Positions 49,557 to 58,573 of a DNA stretch of 64,000 nt are shown here, in pieces. The notes beneath the pieces were generated by a model. That model was not told where the DNA came from and searched no databases. It saw only the letters and a program-made list of their open reading frames with translations. The DNA comes from Bradyrhizobium sp. LTSP849 (GTDB lineage Bacteria > Pseudomonadota > Alphaproteobacteria > Rhizobiales > Xanthobacteraceae): contig NZ_JYMR01000017.1 of assembly GCF_000938255.1 (NCBI RefSeq), forward strand, positions 1 through 64,000, in the 5' to 3' direction. Position 1 is the first letter of the stretch; every line of letters starts with the position of its first letter. The translations under genes and the position numbers were made by a program.

Positions 49557-49591
49557 GTACAATAAGAACATTGTACTCGGTTCAATATTGA
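49557..49591. promoter_or_regulatory. Orphan operator-like palindromes
   Basis: 49557-49576 is GTACAAT-AAGAAC-ATTGTAC (perfect 7-bp arms) and 49582-49591 is TCAATATTGA. This resembles TetR/AcrR-type control regions, yet no TetR gene or target is beside it. They are within a roughly 300-bp stretch (49479-49782) otherwise without recognisable genes. Confidence 0.55.
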
Positions 49592-49782
49592 CCTGCGTTC
49601 GGGATCGGGGGCTTGGGGCATGTTCCCCTCACGTCGGGCAGCAGCCCGCCCACCGCGAGGCGTGGCGGTCCGGTGGAGCTGAGCGAGGTCACGGTCTTGC
49701 TGCTGTGCACGCATCTGACGACCACGACCCCGCGCAGGCAGCGCGGCGTCAGGCGCTCGTCATCCGCAGGGATGGCCGCTTA

Positions 49783-50337
49783 TCATGTCCGTCCGCCAAG
49801 GAAGCGCTCAATCGGGCGCAACGCGTCGATATCCGGAATGCGCTCGCGGGCCTGCACGTCCGAGCACCATGGATAGGGCAACGCCGCCAGCCACTGCATG
49901 ATCGGCTCCGAGTCCGCGACCGGAAGCACGCACATCACCTCGATGTCGATCACGAGCTTCGTCACGCGCCCATCATCGGCGGACGCAAAACCCCAGTCAT
50001 AGTGTCCGCATCCGACGCGAACGGCACCGCCCTGCCGCGCCGACATCCCGACCAGCCAGTCACAACGGAACTGCGGCCGGTAGCCTGCATTGGGACGGGA
50101 CAGGCAAAACGTGCGCACATTCTCGTACTGGTCGCCGAAGCCGGTGACCAGCACCTCTGTGATTTGCGCCAGCCCCTTTGCCGAGCTCGGAAACGAGATG
50201 GCGTCAGTCTTGACGACCATTTCCAGCTCGCAGTCCTCCGCGAAGGCGTGCTTCATCAATTGAGGACGGTTGCTATCCTTTGCCAGGATATAGGTGCTGA
50301 TCGCAACGGCTGCGGTGATGGACGTGGATCGGTTCAT
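49783..50337 (-). CDS. Hypothetical protein, SnoaL/NTF2-like by pattern
   Basis: Encodes 184 aa; GAGGG lies upstream of the ATG. It begins MNRSTSITAAVAISTYILAK and has the layout of a SnoaL-like small alpha+beta domain (LMKHAFAEDCELEMVVKTDAISFPSSAKGLAQITEVL, then VDIEVMCVLPVADSEPIMQW). No active residues can be named. The assignment to the NTF2-like superfamily is from pattern only. Confidence 0.6.
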   Translation of the reverse strand: MNRSTSITAAVAISTYILAKDSNRPQLMKHAFAEDCELEMVVKTDAISFPSSAKGLAQITEVLVTGFGDQYENVRTFCLSRPNAGYRPQFRCDWLVGMSARQGGAVRVGCGHYDWGFASADDGRVTKLVIDIEVMCVLPVADSEPIMQWLAALPYPWCSDVQARERIPDIDALRPIERFLGGRT

Positions 50338-50398
50338 TCGGTTGCCCTCTATCCCACAAGCTCAGGAGGCAGCGCATCGTGGATGCAGCAGGCGGTCA

Positions 50399-50947
50399 TC
50401 ATTGAAAAGCAGAAAGCTCCAGATCGGGCCGCTTCCCGTGAAGAACTGCGGCGAGAGCGCCGTGGCCCTTGTAGAGAAAACTCCAATAAACCCGTCGGCC
50501 GTCGCGGCTTTCGACGAACCAGTAACCGGTCATCGTCGTTCCCGTTCTCGCAATATCGCCCCAAAGCATTCTCGTTCTTCGCAACCCCAGCGTGGGACCA
50601 AACAGGTTCGAGGGACCTTCAATCGACTCATCGTCCCACGTCACCTTGTGGACGGATGTGAGCGATGGCGACATGAAGCCGGCAACACCAAGCCCCAGCA
50701 ATACCGTCACCAGCCCTCCCCAGCCGGCTTCATGAAACAGGACGCCGTAGAAACCGGCCAGCGACAGGGCGCAACCGCCGATAACGGTGAGCCAGGCGGT
50801 CATTCTCTCCGGCTCGATTGCTCCTGCGGTATCGCTGAGCACATTCGGCTTCGCTCGCCGAAGTCCCCACGCGATGAGAGCGATCGTGCCAGCGGTCACC
50901 GCCGCCGCGACCAGGACTTGCAGGACCGGCGATGGGGAGGCCAACAA
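50399..50947 (-). CDS. Hypothetical membrane protein
   Basis: Encodes about 182 aa from a TTG at 50947 (AGAGG upstream); no ATG is available before the first helix. Three hydrophobic helices (VLVAAAVTAGTIALIAWGL, TVIGGCALSLAGFYGVLF, GLVTVLLGLGVAGFMSP) precede a C-terminal soluble part, VTWDDESIEGPSNLFGPTLGLRRTRMLWGDIAR, which resembles bacterial PH-like domains. No function is known. Confidence 0.6.
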   Translation of the reverse strand: MLASPSPVLQVLVAAAVTAGTIALIAWGLRRAKPNVLSDTAGAIEPERMTAWLTVIGGCALSLAGFYGVLFHEAGWGGLVTVLLGLGVAGFMSPSLTSVHKVTWDDESIEGPSNLFGPTLGLRRTRMLWGDIARTGTTMTGYWFVESRDGRRVYWSFLYKGHGALAAVLHGKRPDLELSAFQ

Positions 50948-51001
50948 GCACCTCTTGTTCTTACCTGCATCCCTGATCGCAGCCGACCGTTTGTCGCGCT
51001 G

Positions 51002-51721
51002 TCAGCACCCGAGCTTGTCGGCGACGCCGCCAAAATCCCTGGCGACGATGTCCCAGTTGCCGGTGGCTTCAAAATCGATCTTTTGCAGTGGGCCGTACTC
51101 GGTCGGGCGCGCGACGAAGGCGGTCTTCAGGCCATGGCTCTGCGCCGCCTTGAGATCGTAATTGTGCGCCGCGACCATCATGACCTCTTCGGGCTTGAGG
51201 CCGAGCAGCCGGGCGGCGCCGAGATAGGTTTCGGGATCGGGCTTGTAGTGCTCGAACAGCTCGGCCGACATGACGAGGTCCCAGGGGAGACCCGCAAACT
51301 TCGCCATGTTGGTGAGCAGCGCGACATTGCCGTTCGACAGCGGCGAGATCACGAATTTCGTCTTCAGCCGCGTCAGGCCGGCGACGCTGTCGGGCCAGGG
51401 ATGCAGGCGATGCCAGCCCTTGGTGATGTAGTCGAGGTCAGCCTCGGTCAGCCCCTCGATCGCAAACTTCTCGACCAGCCTGTCCAGCGAGCGGCGGTGC
51501 AGGACGTCGAGGATGACATAGCCGCGCTCGGGGTGCTTGCGCACGTCATCCATGGCGGCCATGTACATGCCGCGCCAGCCGTCGACCAAAGCGGTCCAGT
51601 CAGCGGTGATGCCGCGGCCCTTGCCCCACCACATCAAATCGGCAATCAGGCTGGTACGCCAGTCCACGACGGTGCCGAACACGTCGAACACGAGGGCTTT
51701 AACGGCTGAGAGATCGGACAT
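51002..51721 (-). CDS. Haloacid dehalogenase type II-like hydrolase
   Basis: Encodes 239 aa. The HAD nucleophile is Asp13 in LVFDVFGTVVDWR; motif II is SPLSNGNVALL; motif III Lys is in YKPDPETYLGAARLLGL; motif IV is VAAHNYDLKAAQSHGL. The DVFGT pattern and cap size fit (S)-2-haloacid dehalogenases, which hydrolyse 2-halo acids, but related phosphatases share it. It follows glpX across a palindromic repeat, so cotranscription is uncertain. Confidence 0.87.
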   Translation of the reverse strand: MSDLSAVKALVFDVFGTVVDWRTSLIADLMWWGKGRGITADWTALVDGWRGMYMAAMDDVRKHPERGYVILDVLHRRSLDRLVEKFAIEGLTEADLDYITKGWHRLHPWPDSVAGLTRLKTKFVISPLSNGNVALLTNMAKFAGLPWDLVMSAELFEHYKPDPETYLGAARLLGLKPEEVMMVAAHNYDLKAAQSHGLKTAFVARPTEYGPLQKIDFEATGNWDIVARDFGGVADKLGC

Positions 51722-51740
51722 GGGAGCTTCCCTCCACGCT

Positions 51741-51842
51741 CGTCATTCCGGGATGCGCCGTTAGGCGCAGGCCCGGAATCCATAATCCCGGCTGGTGGTT
51801 ATGGATTCCGGGCTCGACGCTTCGCGTCGCCCCGGAATGACG
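51741..51842. repeat. Nested palindromic intergenic element
   Basis: The outer arms CGTCATTCCGGG and CCCCGGAATGACG enclose inner arms CCCGGAATCCATAA (51772-51785) and TTATGGATTCCGGG (51799-51812). It is unrelated to the 6420/22505 family. It lies between the HAD and glpX genes and could form a large cruciform or RNA stem. Confidence 0.85.
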
Positions 51843-51861
51843 GCAGTTGTTATTGCCTTGT

Positions 51862-52863
51862 TTAGTCCAAATGGAACTTCGCGAGTTCGCGGTGCTCGGC
51901 CTTGATGTAGCGCACGGTGCCGGTGACGGAGCGCATCACGACCGTCTCGGTCTCGATCACGCCGTCCTTGCGGAATTTCACGCCTGACAGCAGCGAGCCC
52001 GTGGTGACGCCGGTGGCGGCGAACAGGCAATCGCCGCGCGCCATGTCCTCGATGCCGTAGATCATCTTGGGATCGTTGACGCCCATCTTGGCAGCGCGCT
52101 CGCGCTTCTCGTCGGAGTCGAGGATCAGCCGGCACTGCATCTGGCCGCCGATGCAGCGCAGCGCCACGGCCGCGAGCACGCCTTCCGGCGCGCCGCCGGT
52201 GCCGAGATACATGTCGACGCCGGTGTTATCGGGGTCAGCGCAGTGGATCACGCCGGCGACGTCGCCGTCGGTGATGAGGCGCACGGCAGCGCCGGTCGAG
52301 CGCACGCTCTCGATGATGCTGGCATGGCGCGGACGATCGAGCACCAGCACGGTGATCCCCTCCGCCGTGACGCCCTTGGCCTTGGCGAGGCGGCGGACGT
52401 TTTCCGCCGGCGTGGCGTCGAGCTCGACGACGCCCTTGGCGTAACCGGGACCGACCGCAAGCTTCTGCATGTAGACGTCGGGCGCGTGCAGCAGCGTGCC
52501 GCCGTCGGCCATCGCCATGGTGGCAATCGAGCCCGGCATGTTCTTGGCGCACAGCGTGGTGCCTTCGAGCGGGTCGACCGCGATGTCGACCTTCGGGCCG
52601 GCGTTCATCCCGACCTTCTCGCCGATGAAGAGCATCGGCGCCTCGTCGCGCTCGCCCTCGCCGATCACGATTGTGCCCTCGATCGGCAGCTTATTCAGCT
52701 CGCGCCGCATCGCGTCCACCGCGGCCTGGTCGGCCGCCTTCTCATTGCCGTGCCCGCGCAACCGCGCCGAAGACACCGCCGCCCGCTCCGTCACGCGCAC
52801 GATCTCCAGCGTGAGAATGCGCTCGAGCAACGCTTGCGGCGGGACTGAAATATGGGTCGACAT
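51862..52863 (-). CDS. glpX: Class II fructose-1,6-bisphosphatase GlpX
   Basis: Encodes 333 aa. Family motifs: ERAAVSSARLRGHGNEKAADQAAVDAMR, IVIGEGERDEAPMLFIGE, DIAVDPLEGTTLCAKN with metal-binding Asp/Glu, and YLGTGGAPEGVLAAVAL. It dephosphorylates fructose 1,6-bisphosphate in gluconeogenesis and, in autotrophs, may also serve the Calvin cycle. It follows hom by 86 nt in the same direction. Confidence 0.95.
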   Translation of the reverse strand: MSTHISVPPQALLERILTLEIVRVTERAAVSSARLRGHGNEKAADQAAVDAMRRELNKLPIEGTIVIGEGERDEAPMLFIGEKVGMNAGPKVDIAVDPLEGTTLCAKNMPGSIATMAMADGGTLLHAPDVYMQKLAVGPGYAKGVVELDATPAENVRRLAKAKGVTAEGITVLVLDRPRHASIIESVRSTGAAVRLITDGDVAGVIHCADPDNTGVDMYLGTGGAPEGVLAAVALRCIGGQMQCRLILDSDEKRERAAKMGVNDPKMIYGIEDMARGDCLFAATGVTTGSLLSGVKFRKDGVIETETVVMRSVTGTVRYIKAEHRELAKFHLD

Positions 52864-52925
52864 CGGCTCACTCCTTCAAAACGGTTCGGGACAGAAATCT
52901 CTGCCCGCATTAACTCGCAACACTT

Positions 52926-52943
52926 GCGGTTCGTTCGAACCGC
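52926..52943. repeat. Perfect inverted repeat between hom and glpX
   Basis: GCGGTTCG-TT-CGAACCGC, 8-bp arms with a 2-nt centre. It lies 7 nt after the hom stop. No T-run follows on the minus strand, so it may stabilise the hom 3' end rather than terminate. Confidence 0.6.
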
Positions 52944-52949
52944 TTGACT

Positions 52950-54266
52950 TCAGTTCTTCTCGATCCGGATCACCTGCGGTCGTCCGCTGATCACCTTGTC
53001 GCGCTGCACGGCTGCGAGTGCGCGGCGCACCGCGTCCTCATGCGTCGCATAGGTGATCAGGATGACGGGCACGGGCACCGCCTTGCCATCTGCCGGCGCA
53101 GCGCCGCCATTGGGATGACGCTGCACGATCGACTCGATCGAAATCTTCTGTTCCGCAAGCCGGGTCGCGATCGCGGCCGCCGTGCCGGGGAAATCGCGCG
53201 CCAAAAGGCGGATATAGTAGCCGCCCTCGTGGCGCTCCATTGGCGCCTTCTTGGTGTCGCGCAGATGCGAGATCGGCCGGCCGAACGGATTGGCGCGGAT
53301 GCCGCGCGCGACGTCGGCGATATCGGCGACGACGGCAGATGCGGTCGCAGCTCCGCCTGCCCCCGGGCCCACCAGCGTGATCGGCGGAATGCCCTCGCCA
53401 TCGATCGTGACCGCATTGGTGACACCCATCACCTGCGCGATCGAGGAGGATTTTGGAACCATGGTCGGGTGCACGCGCTGCTCGATGCCCTTTGCAGTGC
53501 GAACCGCAACGCCAAGCAGCTTGAGCCGGTAACCGAGATCGTCAGCGGCGCGCAGATCTTCCGGCGCGATGGAGGAGATACCTTCGACATACACCGCACT
53601 TTGAGCAACTTTCGTGCCGAAAGCGAGGCTGGCGAGAATGGCAAGTTTTTGCGCGGTATCGTGGCCGTCGACGTCGAAGGACGGATTGGCCTCGGCATAG
53701 CCGAGCCGCTGCGCGTCCTTCAGGCATTCCGCGAAGGACAGGCCCTCCTGCTCCATCCGCGTCAGGATGTAATTACAGGTGCCGTTGAGGATGCCGTAGA
53801 CGCGGTTGATGCCGGTTCCAGCAAGACCCTCGCGTAACGTCTTGATGACGGGGATCGCAGCGCCGACCGCTGCCTCGAAATTCAGCGCGCCGCCGTGCTT
53901 TTCGGCGGCCTTGGCGAGCTTGAGACCGTGCTTCGCCAGGAGCGCCTTGTTGGCGGTGACGACGGACTTTCCGGCATTCAGCGCAGCCTCGACCGCCGAC
54001 AGCGCGGGATCGCCGGCGCCGCCCATCAGCTCGACGAAGCAGTCGATGCCGGGATGGGTCGCCAGTGCGATCGGATCCTTGACCCATTCGACGCCGCGCA
54101 GGTCGATGCCGCGTTTCTTCGCCTTCGAGCGCGCGGTGACGGCGACGACGCGAATGCCCCGGCCGCTGCGGCCCGCGAGCACGCGGGCTTGCGTTTCAAT
54201 CAATCGGACAACTTCGGCGCCCACGGTGCCGAGCCCCGCTATGCCCACTTTCAGGGGTGCGACCAT
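52950..54266 (-). CDS. hom: Homoserine dehydrogenase
   Basis: Encodes 438 aa. NAD(P) motif VGIAGLGTVGAEVVRLI, then the catalytic region VYGILNGTCNYILTRM, NPSFDVDGHDTAQKLAILASLAFG and PGAGGAATASAVVADI. The C-terminal ACT domain (about 345-435, YYIRLLARDFPGTAAAIATRLAEQKISIESIVQ) allows feedback control, usually by threonine. It makes homoserine for Thr, Met and Ile synthesis. It is 29 nt downstream of the aminotransferase gene in one operon. Confidence 0.96.
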   Translation of the reverse strand: MVAPLKVGIAGLGTVGAEVVRLIETQARVLAGRSGRGIRVVAVTARSKAKKRGIDLRGVEWVKDPIALATHPGIDCFVELMGGAGDPALSAVEAALNAGKSVVTANKALLAKHGLKLAKAAEKHGGALNFEAAVGAAIPVIKTLREGLAGTGINRVYGILNGTCNYILTRMEQEGLSFAECLKDAQRLGYAEANPSFDVDGHDTAQKLAILASLAFGTKVAQSAVYVEGISSIAPEDLRAADDLGYRLKLLGVAVRTAKGIEQRVHPTMVPKSSSIAQVMGVTNAVTIDGEGIPPITLVGPGAGGAATASAVVADIADVARGIRANPFGRPISHLRDTKKAPMERHEGGYYIRLLARDFPGTAAAIATRLAEQKISIESIVQRHPNGGAAPADGKAVPVPVILITYATHEDAVRRALAAVQRDKVISGRPQVIRIEKN

Positions 54267-54295
54267 GATGCTTTGCGAAAACCTGTCGAAGAGAA

Positions 54296-55528
54296 TTAAC
54301 GCCGGTTGGCGAGCGGAACGACGTTGTGCAACGTTTCGATGCCGCTTTCAAGGAAGCGGCGCACGCCGCGCGCGGCCTGCCTGATCCGTTGCTCGTTTTC
54401 CACCATGGCGATGCGGACATATCCTTCACCATGCTCGCCGAAGCCGACGCCGGGCGAGACCACGACGCCGGATTTCTCCACCATCAAGGTTGCGAACTGC
54501 ATGCTGCCGACGCTGCGGAACGCCTCCGGCAGCGGCGCCCAGGCGAACATCGAGGCATCCGGCGGCGGGATCTCCCAGCCGGCCCGGCCAAAGGACTCCA
54601 CCAGCGCCTCGCGGCGCTTGCGATAGGTGTCGCGCATCTCCTTGATGCAATCGTCAGGACCGTTCAACGCAGCGGTCGCGGCGACCTGCACCGGCGTGAA
54701 GGCGCCGTAGTCGAGATAGGATTTGACGCGGGCGAGCGCTGCGATCACGCGCTCATTGCCGACTGCAAAACCCATGCGCCAGCCGGCCATCGAATAGGTC
54801 TTCGACATCGAGGTGAATTCGACGGTGACGTCGATCGCGCCGGGCACCTGGAGCACCGAGGGCGGCGGGTTGCTCTCGTCGAAATAGACCTCGGCATAAG
54901 CGAGATCGGACAGGATCAGGATCTCGTGCTTCTTCGCGAACGCGACAAGGTCCTTGTAGAAGTCGAGGCTCGCGACATAGGCGGTCGGGTTCGAGGGATA
55001 GCAGACGACCAGCGCAAGCGGCTTCGGGATCGAATGCACGATCGCCCGCTCCACCGCCTCGAAGAATTGCGGCGTCGGCTCCGAGGGCACCGAGCGGATC
55101 ACGCCGCCTGCCATCAAAAAGCCGAAGGCATGAATCGGGTAGCTCGGGTTCGGACAGAGCACGACGTCGCCAGGCGCGGTGATCGCCTGCGCCACGTTGG
55201 CAAAGCCCTCCTTGGAGCCGAGCGTCGCAACGACCTGAGTGTCGGGGTTGAGCTTCACACCGAAGCGGCGCTCATAATAGGCGGCCTGAGCCCGGCGCAG
55301 GCCGGGGATGCCCCGGGAGGCCGAGTAGCGGTCGGTGCGCGGCTTGCCCAGCGTCTCCTTGAGCTTCTCCAGCACATGCGGCGGCGCCGGCAGGTCCGGG
55401 TTGCCCATGCCGAGGTCGATGATGTCGGCGCCGGCATTCCGCGCGGCCGCCTTGGCCCGGTTGACCTGCTCGAATACGTAAGGCGGAAGGCGGCGGATGC
55501 GGTAAAAATCTTCCATGGGTCCAGACAT
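54296..55528 (-). CDS. PLP-dependent aminotransferase, LL-diaminopimelate/alanine aminotransferase type
   Basis: Encodes 410 aa of class I/II fold type I. NxxGNPD region: IDLGMGNPDLPAPPHV; YSASRGIPGLRRA; the PLP lysine is in FTSMSKTYSMAGWRMGF; NPTAYVASLDFYK supplies the Asn-Pro motif. It is commonly labelled LL-diaminopimelate aminotransferase, but proteobacterial relatives act as alanine or glutamate-pyruvate transaminases. Its place directly before hom suits an aspartate-family or alanine role. GGAG is 12 nt before the ATG; a second ATG at 55516 is possible. Confidence 0.9.
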   Translation of the reverse strand: MSGPMEDFYRIRRLPPYVFEQVNRAKAAARNAGADIIDLGMGNPDLPAPPHVLEKLKETLGKPRTDRYSASRGIPGLRRAQAAYYERRFGVKLNPDTQVVATLGSKEGFANVAQAITAPGDVVLCPNPSYPIHAFGFLMAGGVIRSVPSEPTPQFFEAVERAIVHSIPKPLALVVCYPSNPTAYVASLDFYKDLVAFAKKHEILILSDLAYAEVYFDESNPPPSVLQVPGAIDVTVEFTSMSKTYSMAGWRMGFAVGNERVIAALARVKSYLDYGAFTPVQVAATAALNGPDDCIKEMRDTYRKRREALVESFGRAGWEIPPPDASMFAWAPLPEAFRSVGSMQFATLMVEKSGVVVSPGVGFGEHGEGYVRIAMVENEQRIRQAARGVRRFLESGIETLHNVVPLANRR

Positions 55529-55612
55529 CGGTTCTTGCGGCTCCGGGCAACCGGTCAGGGCAGAATCGAAAGGCCGCGACGGACCTTCGGAGAGGCCTCG
55601 GCCCTTTCGTAA

Positions 55613-55645
55613 AAATCACTCAAAATCAAATAGTTGGAGTGATTT
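55613..55645 (-). terminator. Intrinsic terminator downstream of the lipoprotein gene
   Basis: Arms AAATCACTC (55613-55621) and GAGTGATTT (55637-55645) pair perfectly over 9 bp; on the minus strand the stem runs into TTTTT. It separates the lipoprotein transcript from the aminotransferase-hom-glpX run. Confidence 0.75.
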
Positions 55646-55745
55646 TCGGCGACAGGGACTGAAGTCCTTCGCTCTGACTCTCGGCTGAATTGAGGTCTTT
55701 TTAGCACGGAGTGGCGGGGGCGCCAGCGATTACCTTGCGGCGCCT

Positions 55746-55780
55746 TTACTTGGCATCCTTACTTGGCATCCTTGGCATCC
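55746..55780. repeat. Short tandem repeats across the lipoprotein stop codon
   Basis: TTACTTGGCATCC is present twice (55746-55758, 55759-55771), then TTGGCATCC. In the gene frame these encode repeated Lys-Asp-Ala near the C terminus, and the first copy repeats the stop codon just beyond the real stop. This is typical replication slippage. Confidence 0.8.
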
Positions 55781-56043
55781 TTGGCGGCCACGGCCTGACG
55801 GTCGCGGGCGGCGGCCAGCTCTGCCTCGATCTTGGCGCGCTGGTCGGGCGGAATGATCGCTTGATCACGATCCGGCGGCAGGTCGTGCACCGGCAAATAG
55901 GCGTTGGGGTCCTTGGGATGCGCTTGCGCATCGGTGGGTGTCATGTCCGCGAGCTGACTCGAGCAGCCGCCCAACGCGAGCGCCGCGATCAGCAGCGCGC
56001 CGCAGATCGGCAGCGACTTTTGCAGGTCCCATAACGCCAACAC
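55759..56043 (-). CDS. Small lipoprotein
   Basis: Encodes 94 aa. The signal peptide ends in the lipobox LALGGC, with Cys27 as the lipidated residue and Ser-Ser after it, predicting outer-membrane sorting. The mature part has HPKDPNAYLPVHDLPPDRD and a helical Ala/Lys/Asp-rich end AKDAKDAK. Similar short lipoproteins are frequent in rhizobia, but the function is unknown. It diverges from phaC across about 250 bp. Confidence 0.75.
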   Translation of the reverse strand: MLALWDLQKSLPICGALLIAALALGGCSSQLADMTPTDAQAHPKDPNAYLPVHDLPPDRDQAIIPPDQRAKIEAELAAARDRQAVAAKDAKDAK

Positions 56044-56292
56044 TTGGGAAATCCCCTACTCGTCCCATGCACGGCTGCTGGAGCTTAACCCAACACCCTG
56101 CCCAAGCTCAAACCATTGCTGCCCACAAATGGTACGAGCGAGAAAACATAAGGCCCACGCCCAAGGGGTGCACCCCGATTGTGACAAAACCAAGAAGCTT
56201 TGTCGCAGTGCAGCACATCTTCGCGCGTGTTTAGCGCCAAACATGCGAGCTTCGCGGTGACGAATACAGAATGAATCGTTACTGTTCTGCTC

Positions 56293-58098
56293 ATGAGTAC
56301 CGCCACCACCGACACGCCCAAACCCGAGACGAAGTTCGATGCGGAAGCCTTCGCGATGAATGTCGCGCGGGCCATGGAGAGCGGCGGCAAGGCGCTCGCC
56401 GCCTATCTGAAGCCGCGCGAAAGCGGCGAGGTACAGGATCGTCCGCCAGCCGAGCTCACCGAAGTCGTCAAGACCTTCACGTCGGTCGCCGAATACTGGC
56501 TGTCCGATACGTCGCGCTCGTCCGACCTCCAGACCAAGCTCGCTAAGGATTATCTCGACCTCTGGGGTTCGGCGGCGCGGCGGATGGCCGGCCAGGACGC
56601 TGCTCCCGCGATCGCGCCCTCGCCGCGCGACAAGCGCTTTGCCGATCCGGAATGGAAGTCGAACCAGTTCTTCGATTTCATGATGCAGCTCTATCTGCTC
56701 ACAGCCAAATGGGCACAGGAGCTGGTGCACGACGCCGAGCTCGATCCGCAGACCCGCCGCAAGGCCGAATTCTACATGCTACAGGTCACCAACGCGATCT
56801 CGCCGTCGAATTTCGTGCTGACCAATCCGGAGGTGCTGCGCGAGACGGTCGCAAGCAGCGGCGAGAATCTCGCGCGCGGCCTGACGATGCTGGCCGAGGA
56901 CATCGCGGCCGGCAAGGGCATGCTGAAGATCCGCCAGTCCAATCCGGACAACCTCGTCGTCGGCGTCAACATGGCGACGACGCCGGGCAAGGTGATCTAC
57001 CAGAACGAGATGATGCAGCTGATCCAGTATTCGCCGGCGACGGAGAACGTGCTGCGCACGCCGCTGTTGATCATCCCGCCCTGGATCAACAAGTTCTACA
57101 TCCTCGATCTCAAGCCGGAAAAATCCTACGTCAAGTGGTGCGTCGACCAGGGCATCACCGTGTTCGTGATCTCATGGGTCAATCCCGACAAGCGGCTCGG
57201 CACCAAGAGCTGGGAAGACTACATGAAGGAAGGCCCACTCGCGGCGATGGACGTGATCGAGCGGATCACCGGCGAGATGAAGGTGCACACGGCCGGCTAT
57301 TGCGTCGGCGGCACGATGCTCGCGACCACGCTGGCCTGGCTCGCCGAGAAGCGCCGCCAGCGCGTCAGCTCGGCGACGTTCTTTGCGGCTCAAGTGGACT
57401 TCACCCATGCTGGCGACCTCCTGGTCTTCGTCGACGAGGAGCAGGTCGCAGCCCTAGAGAAGGACATGAAGGCGTCCGGCGTGCTCGAAGGCTCGAAGAT
57501 GGCGATGGCCTTCAACATGCTGCGCTCCAACGATTTGATCTGGTCCTACGTCGTCAGCAACTATCTGAAAGGCAAGCAGCCGAGCGCATTCGACCTGTTG
57601 CACTGGAATTCGGACGCAACCCGCATGACCGCGTCGAACCATTCCTATTATCTGCGCAATTGCTATCTGGAGAACCGGTTGTCGACGGGCACGATGGTGC
57701 TCGACAACACCCTGCTCGATCTCTCCAAGGTCATGGTGCCTGTCTACAATCTCGCCACCCGCGAAGATCACATCGCGCCGGCGGAATCGGTGCTGTACGG
57801 CTCGCAGTTCTTCGGCGGCCCGGTGAAATATGTGCTGTCCGGCTCCGGCCACATCGCAGGCGTTGTCAATCCGCCCGCCTCGAACAAGTACCAGTACTGG
57901 ACCAACGACAACATCAAGGACGTCAGCGTCGCAGACTGGATGAAGGGCGCGGTCGAGCACAAGGGCTCGTGGTGGCCGGACTGGCGCGAATGGCTGGGCG
58001 GGCTCGATCCCGAGGAGGTCCCGGCGCGCGCCGTCGGCAGCGAGGCGCTGCCCCCGATCGAGGACGCGCCCGGCAGCTATGTCAGGGTTCGCGCATAG
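56293..58098 (+). CDS. phaC: Class I poly(R)-hydroxyalkanoate synthase
   Basis: Encodes 601 aa. The catalytic Cys337 is in the lipase-like box AGYCVGGTMLA; Asp492 (ATREDHIAP) and His520 (SGSGHIAGVVNPP) complete the triad. PWINKFYILDLKPEKSYVKWCVDQGITVFVISWVNPD is highly conserved in class I enzymes. It polymerises (R)-3-hydroxyacyl-CoA into granules. phaA/B are not beside it. The ATG at 56293 has a weak ribosome site. A TGC-rich stretch upstream (GTCGCAGTGCAGC, about 56202-56214) could bind PhaR-type regulators. Confidence 0.95.
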   Translation: MSTATTDTPKPETKFDAEAFAMNVARAMESGGKALAAYLKPRESGEVQDRPPAELTEVVKTFTSVAEYWLSDTSRSSDLQTKLAKDYLDLWGSAARRMAGQDAAPAIAPSPRDKRFADPEWKSNQFFDFMMQLYLLTAKWAQELVHDAELDPQTRRKAEFYMLQVTNAISPSNFVLTNPEVLRETVASSGENLARGLTMLAEDIAAGKGMLKIRQSNPDNLVVGVNMATTPGKVIYQNEMMQLIQYSPATENVLRTPLLIIPPWINKFYILDLKPEKSYVKWCVDQGITVFVISWVNPDKRLGTKSWEDYMKEGPLAAMDVIERITGEMKVHTAGYCVGGTMLATTLAWLAEKRRQRVSSATFFAAQVDFTHAGDLLVFVDEEQVAALEKDMKASGVLEGSKMAMAFNMLRSNDLIWSYVVSNYLKGKQPSAFDLLHWNSDATRMTASNHSYYLRNCYLENRLSTGTMVLDNTLLDLSKVMVPVYNLATREDHIAPAESVLYGSQFFGGPVKYVLSGSGHIAGVVNPPASNKYQYWTNDNIKDVSVADWMKGAVEHKGSWWPDWREWLGGLDPEEVPARAVGSEALPPIEDAPGSYVRVRA

Positions 58099-58156
58099 CG
58101 CAACGGCGCGCGCTTTCGTATAAGCTCACGACATCGATTTTGGAGGGGACCGGACT

Positions 58157-58555
58157 ATGACGCGCGAATTGTTCTGGCTGACGTGTACGGTGATCCTGAC
58201 CGGAATCCTCTGGGTTCCCTACACCATCAATCGCTGTCAGATTCGGGGGCTCGGTGGCGCGATGGCCAACCCCTCGCGCGGCGACAAGCCGCAATCGGAG
58301 TGGGCGAACCGGCTGATGTTCGCGCATGACAACGCGGTCGAGAACCTCGTGCTGTTCGCGCCGCTGGTGCTGATCCTGAACGCGATCGATTATTCCTCGA
58401 AATGGACGGTGCTCGCCTGCGCGGTCTATTTCTGGTCACGCGTCGCGCATCTGATCGTCTATGCGCTCGGGGTCCCGGTGTTCCGCACACTGGCCTTCAC
58501 CGTCGGCTTCCTCGCCCAGGCCGTGCTGGCGCTGGCGATCTTCAAGATCGTCTAG
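58157..58555 (+). CDS. MAPEG-family membrane protein
   Basis: Encodes 132 aa with four transmembrane helices. GGAGGGG lies upstream of the ATG at suitable spacing. The central motif WANRLMFAHDNAVENLVLFAPLVLI, with the Arg/Asn/Glu-rich helix 2, is typical of bacterial MAPEG proteins, relatives of microsomal GST and leukotriene synthases. It is 58 nt downstream of phaC in the same direction. Any glutathione-dependent activity is inferred from family. Confidence 0.87.
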   Translation: MTRELFWLTCTVILTGILWVPYTINRCQIRGLGGAMANPSRGDKPQSEWANRLMFAHDNAVENLVLFAPLVLILNAIDYSSKWTVLACAVYFWSRVAHLIVYALGVPVFRTLAFTVGFLAQAVLALAIFKIV

Positions 58556-58573
58556 GATTGGGCGATGCCGGCA

